From contig CM082596.2 of assembly GCA_040954595.2 (NCBI GenBank), forward strand, positions 10,230,001-10,294,000: a stretch of 64,000 nt of DNA. The letters run 5' to 3'. The notes beneath the pieces are model-generated. The model made no database searches, had not been told where the DNA came from, and saw only the letters and a list, made by a program, of their open reading frames with translations. Origin of the DNA: Balanoglossus misakiensis (lineage: Eukaryota > Hemichordata). Below, piece after piece: positions 41,801 through 47,800 of the stretch. A program made the translations under genes and the position numbers. Every line of letters begins with the position of its first letter. The stretch's first letter is position 1.

Positions 41801-44800
41801 ACCAGTGTTTTGCAGATATCATTTTGAAATTGTAATAAATGAATTATTTACAGAGACATATTTGTCAAGTATTCATTCACAATATAAAATAGAATGATTA
41901 AGAATGAATAGCTGTGTGTTTGAGCTGAATGTATACTGGTATCTGTTTGCTCGGGGTGAACTGGTTACTTTCCATGGCCAAACGATACAATCTTCGCCTA
42001 AATCAAAATCCTTAGCGTCCGGTCATGGTTGGCAATATTTTTCAATAGAAAATCTATTGACGGCAATAGAATTCAATAGAGACAGTGGATTTTTGTTAAA
42101 ATACACTGTTCACATTGAAATGTATGTAGTTGGGGCAAACCTGACAAACTCTTTGTCATTTTGTGATGATTATGTGCACACATTTGCTAAAAACTAGGGG
42201 AAAATGTTTCTTTCACCTATTTCATGGTTGGCAATATTTTTCAATAGAAAATCTATTGACGGCAATAAAATTCAATAGAGTCAGTGGATTTTTGTTAAAA
42301 TACACTGTTCACAGTGAAATATATGTAGTTGGGCCAAACCTGACAAATTCATTTGTCGTTTTGTGTTGATTATGTGCACACATTTGCTAAAAACTAGGGG
42401 AAAATGTTTCTTTCACCTATTTCATAGTTGGCAATATTTTTCAATAGAAAATCTATTGACGGCAATAGAATTCAATAGAGACAGTGGATTTTTGTTAAAA
42501 TACACTGTTCACAGTGAAATGTATGTAGTTGGGGCAAACCTGACAAATTCCTTTGTCATTTTGTGATGATTATGTGCACACATTTGCTAAAAACTAGGGA
42601 AAAATATTTCTTTCAACCATTTCAAGGTTGACAATATTTTTCAATAGAAAATCTATTGACGGCAATAGAATTCAATAGAGTCAGTGGATTTTTGTTAAAA
42701 TACACTGTTCACAGTGAAATATATGTAGTTGGGCCAAACCTGACAAATTCATTTGTCGTTTTGTGTTGATTATGTGCACACATTTGCTAAAAACTAGGGG
42801 AAAATGTTTCTTTCACCTATTTCATGGTTGGCAATATTTTTCAATAGAAAATCTATTGACGGCAATAGAATTCAACAGAGACAGTGGATTTTTGTTAAAA
42901 TACACTGTTCACAGTGAAATGTATGTAGTTGGGGCAAACCTGACAAATTCCTTTGTCGTTTTGTGTTGATTATGTGCACACATTTGCTAAAAACTAGGGG
43001 AAAATGTTTCTTTCACCTATTTCATGGTTGGCAATATTTTTCAATAGAAAATCTATTGACATCAATAGAATTCAATAGAGTCTGTGGATTTCTGTTAAAA
43101 TATACTTTGTTCACAGTGAAATATGTGTAATGGGGCAAATCTTACAAATTGCTTTGTCATTGTATGATAATCATGTTAAAACCTATTAAAAATCATTTTT
43201 CACTTATTTCATGCTAGGTAATATTTTCAATAGAAAATCTATTGACGGCTAGTTTAATGGAAATCATCTGTATAATTCTATAGAAAATAATATTCTATTG
43301 ATTTTCTATTGAATTCTACACGTTTCTATAGAGGTCTATAGAGTTCTATAGAACCTTTTTCGTAAGGGTTGAAATGTGTTTTACATCTAAATGCATCGTT
43401 TTGGGAACATTTTCTAGTATGTATGTGATTATTAAATTGAACTTGTATATTTGCTGGGGCAACTAAATTTTCAGTAAAGATAAGGAATGCCCAATGTTCG
43501 GATTGTCTTCAAAAAGATGACAACAACTCAAGTCTCAAAAACTCTTTTGTTTTTAAGTTTGAATTGTAGTTGTCACATCATTAACGACTTCACATGTGAA
43601 TGCCAAATTTCGATTCTTAGCAAATGTTGTATTTTCACAGAGAGGAGTCCATTTCTCAATCATATCACCCCGCAAACTGCCTGAACTCCAAAAACTTAAC
43701 TTCAAAGCATATGGTGAAGTACAGATGGTACCAATGAAGGATTATGCGGCTGATCCACACCACATGATACTTCTCAAAGGTTATCAACTTGCAGGTAGGT
43801 ATCTGTTGCTACGCAAATATTTGCAATCATACCATGATCTAGATTCTAAAGTTCACTGGTCAAATATATATGGCCAAAGTAAGTAAATTCTTTGTTTTGC
43901 GTCCGCGCGCGCGTAGGTTTTCGGGTTTTTTTGAGAAAAATAACACAAAACTCATTTGCATAAATTTCCAATCCACGGCGGTATTTTGTCGAAAAAAATG
44001 ACATTTCGACAAATGCCACTTTACGGCAGTCCTATTCTAATCATGGTGTGACGTAAAACGATACGCCCTACAGCAACTGCGCACGCTCGTAGTTGAAGTC
44101 TGTCAACACACGCTGCTGGCTGTACGCGTCCTGTCGCCGCGCATCTCCTCTGTCTGCTGGGAAAGCCAGGGATCCCCGTGATTTAACATGAATGAAGCCA
44201 ACGAATAAGTCGTCCTAAAGGTTACGGAAAAAGATAAAACTATCCTTGACTAGATCAGGATGGAAGTGACCGACGCGCAAAACTTTGCACGGCTACTGGA
44301 AGCCATGGTGAATGTACCATAAAGCCGGCCAGACAGTGTTTCAGTCGCCGATCGTCACCACCTCGTCTACCAAAGGATGTTTTTCACCTTTTGTGCGGCC
44401 CCATACCCAGGTAACTAATTTATCTTAGTAGAGAAAATTTTTATAGTCAAGCCAGAACACAATAATCTTTGTTGCTGTTTGATCACAGGGGGCTCTCCCT
44501 CCGCGATTTTGTTTGTTGTTATTGATTGGCATAATAAATAAATATGGTCAAGTTTGTTTGTTGACATGTAAGGTATACTAGTATTCAACGGTCAGGGTTA
44601 GCGTGTACATGTATTCAACGGTTAGAGTAAGTGTTGGCATTTTTTCGATCCATGGCACTCCCACCTGACCGTTGAATACACCGTGACCCTAACCCTGACC
44701 GTTGAATATTATACCTAACATGTCAACAAACAAACGTGACCATATTTATTTATTATGCCAATCAATAACAACAACAAACAAACAAACAAACAAAATCGCG

Positions 44801-47800
44801 GAGGGAGAGCCCCCTGTGGTTTGATTTCTGTCTTTTAAATCCAGTCACATGTTTTTTTGATTTTGTTAGATGTTTTCCTGGACAGTTTTTAAATATATTC
44901 ATAAAGTGTGAAACAGTTATATTTGTCACATTTTATTTTCAAATATTTGATATTTAAAATTCATTTCATTTGTGATTTTCAGATCTAGGTCCAACAGATG
45001 ATGGTGAGCATTACAAATCGTTCTGTCAGTGAAATGGTACTAGAGAAAGGGAGCATTTAAAGGGGGGGGGGGGTAAGCAAAAGAAAATTCTATGGTGGTA
45101 GATCAGTAAAAATAGGTGGTGGGACTGTGAAGTTCAGTGAATGTAGAACATTTGTGTTTATTGCAATACAGTCATATTTTAAGATTGAAAATTATCATCT
45201 CATGGGTTGGCATATGCATCATACTTCGTAGTGAGATGTTATCACTATACTCAAGCATGCTTTCGTATTTTGTTTACAGAATTTTCAAAAACATTTCTTC
45301 ACAGAAATGTTTCATTGTGATCAACCAAACTTGGCAGATGGAAGTTTCTCCACATTACTACAGTGCCAGGTTGAATAGTCCTGATGTTTGATATGTTTGT
45401 GGGTCAGGAATCATCTCATCCCTATTACACCGGATATGAGGGAACAGTACCAGTCTAGCCAGCCAGAACTTGTAGAGACAGTGGCCACATTCAGCACACA
45501 AATAAGAAATCTAAAACTCGTAAAAGAAAAGCAAATGACAGATTAAAGGCTACAAATGACATTGTATTTTGATCATATTGTAGTAGTGTGTCACACTACT
45601 ACATAAATGTGCATATTGCACGAGAAAAACTCTGAAATAAAGGCAAACTAATTTTGTGTTATTTTTTGTGTGTGTGTTTTTTGACCGCTTACCCTCGTAC
45701 CTTTTAGAATTTTTAGTGGACGCAAAACAAAGAATTTACTTACTTTGGCCTAACTTGTTTACGTGGTCATTTACAACCAATTCATCATTTTGTGGTTTGT
45801 TAAGATTTTCAGTACTCTAAATTGGTACTTCAATAAAATGGTTGTAATATATTTATTAATATTTATTACACATCACGTATTATTATGCGCTCCTGGTTGG
45901 CTAATACTAAATATGACAGAACTTCATGACCTCTGCACACGATCTGAGGCTTATGGAAGTTATTGTCGCGAGTGATGCAGTGTATTCTGTTGCAGTACTT
46001 TCACAAGCCAGCCTATTATTTCCCATCATGTCAATGCCTGGCCAATTAATTACACATCCTCCTGAAAATTGTTGGTAGGTGGGCAATCAATTTCCATGGT
46101 TACATCCTGGATGAAACACTGGTACAGGTTCAAGACAAGTTTAGTGACATTGTGTGAATCCACAGCAGAATTTCACATCAACTGTATAATCCTCCAATTT
46201 TGTGTTTCAGAAAAATCGGTGTCCAGTGGTGATACAAAAGAGGTTGCCATAGACAAACCTACAACCATAGCAACCACTTCAGTGTCTACAACCACTACCA
46301 CAACACAGCCACTGAAACCCGCATCAACAGTTACCATGTTTACAGCATCTACCTCCAGTATGACCTCAAATCCTCTCAAATCAAATGTTAGTCTCGGTTA
46401 CCCAGATGCCTTTGCTTCTTCCGATGCTCTCCAGAAAAGGGTCTGGGGAAATGCTATTGAAAGCTTTGTAAAACAAAATGGCCGATGTCAGGATTTTGAT
46501 CATCGCCTGATTGGCTGAGCTGTCAGTATGACCCGGGTCACTGGCTCTCAACAATGTGTGATTTTTTGTCGTCTCTTCATATCAAGAGACCGGTACTTGT
46601 TGGTTGATGCGAAAGGCAAAAGGCGTCCTCTGTTAGCATTGTTGGAGAAATTATACGAAATATCTTTGGTAGACGATTGTCGAAACTATTGCGGTGACCC
46701 GGGTCATACTGACAGCTCAGCCAATCAGGCGATGATCAAAATCCTGACATCGGCCATTTTGTTTTACAAGGCTTTCATTAGCATTTCCCCAATTTCCCCA
46801 GACTCTTTTCTGGAGAGCATCGGAAGAAGCAAAGGCGTCTGGGTAACCGAGACAAATCAACTGTTGGAAGTTCATCCCCAGGTAAAGTCTCCAGTGTTGC
46901 TTCCCAGCCATTGTCAATTTAAGTCCGCACATAATTAGACCACCAAGTGAAGTGTGAGATATAGTAGAATATTGCCATGTTGATCTTCACTACAAGTTAG
47001 TTAAAGTTATATAGCACTCTGTGATCAACGAGTTGAAAATACAGCATGAGTTTTCGGGGACATGTAGTCCCCTTCATCAGATGCACACGTGGAATGAACA
47101 GAGAAACAGAGAATCATGGGGTATTCAAAGTAGGAAATATGTGCAGGACCAGGTGCATCAGAAATTTTTCCTGCAGTGGATTTTCTATCTGAGGATGGTG
47201 ACTTCATGACCGAAATTTTGTGTCCGTGAGCAAGGCACTTTACTTCTCATTGCTCTGAGGAGACTCATGGCTTTGTGTAGGTGATTTGCACCTTTTCTAG
47301 TCTTTCTACTAGACATATTTTCTGTGTTTGTGATAGATGAATTACTGTCTTACAGGAAATTTTTGTGAACTTCGTGAGAACCAAAAAATGCGAATTAAAA
47401 AGTCATGTAAAAATATTTTTCAGGGATATTGGTGCAGTTAGTGAAATATGAGAATGCGAAATTTAATTGTAGAATAACAGCTGTCTCTTAGGATTATGCG
47501 AACATTTCCTGTCACAGAAATTTTCTGTTTTACAGTATATAAATAAATCAAGTAGATCTTTTTACTGCAGATGCTACACCAACAATTCATCTGTTACCTG
47601 GACGACCAAGTCAAATTTGAAGTCAGTCTCCACAACAACTATCGTCCTCTCAACAGAAACTGATTCAACCAAGTCAGCCCCAGATGCAGGGCCAAGGTCA
47701 AAGGTCATCAATGCCTTTTTCCCAGCCTACCAGTTTACCAAACCAACCAGTATCCACTGTCACAGCAAACAGGACTCAACAACCCAATGTGACTGTTTCA

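Larger units (their letters stand above)
32240..43368 (+). mobile_element. 11.1 kb EnSpm/CACTA-like transposon carrying a BEN-domain gene
   Basis: The left end CCCTTACGAAAAAGTTCTAT (32240) and the reverse complement of the right end, CCCTTACGAAAAAGGTTCTA (at 43368), form terminal inverted repeats of about 26 bp differing by one inserted G. A TT dinucleotide adjoins both ends (32238-32239, 43369-43370), a possible 2 bp target duplication. Inside, in order, are a left subterminal tandem array, a leftward BEN-domain gene, a divergent promoter, a rightward tnp2-like transposase with AATAAA at 41834, and a right array of ~200 bp units. The layout parallels plant CACTA elements, but the termini do not begin CACTA. 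It lies in a MED25 intron in the host's orientation. Indels break both genes, so this copy may be inactive unless those are assembly errors. Confidence 0.88.

Noticed and set aside
41904-42969. Series of similar 67-97 codon open frames
   Set aside because: They repeat with the 200 bp subterminal units of the transposon.
46528-46938. 136-codon open frame
   Set aside because: It reads through the MITE arm into the MED25 exon tail in the wrong frame.
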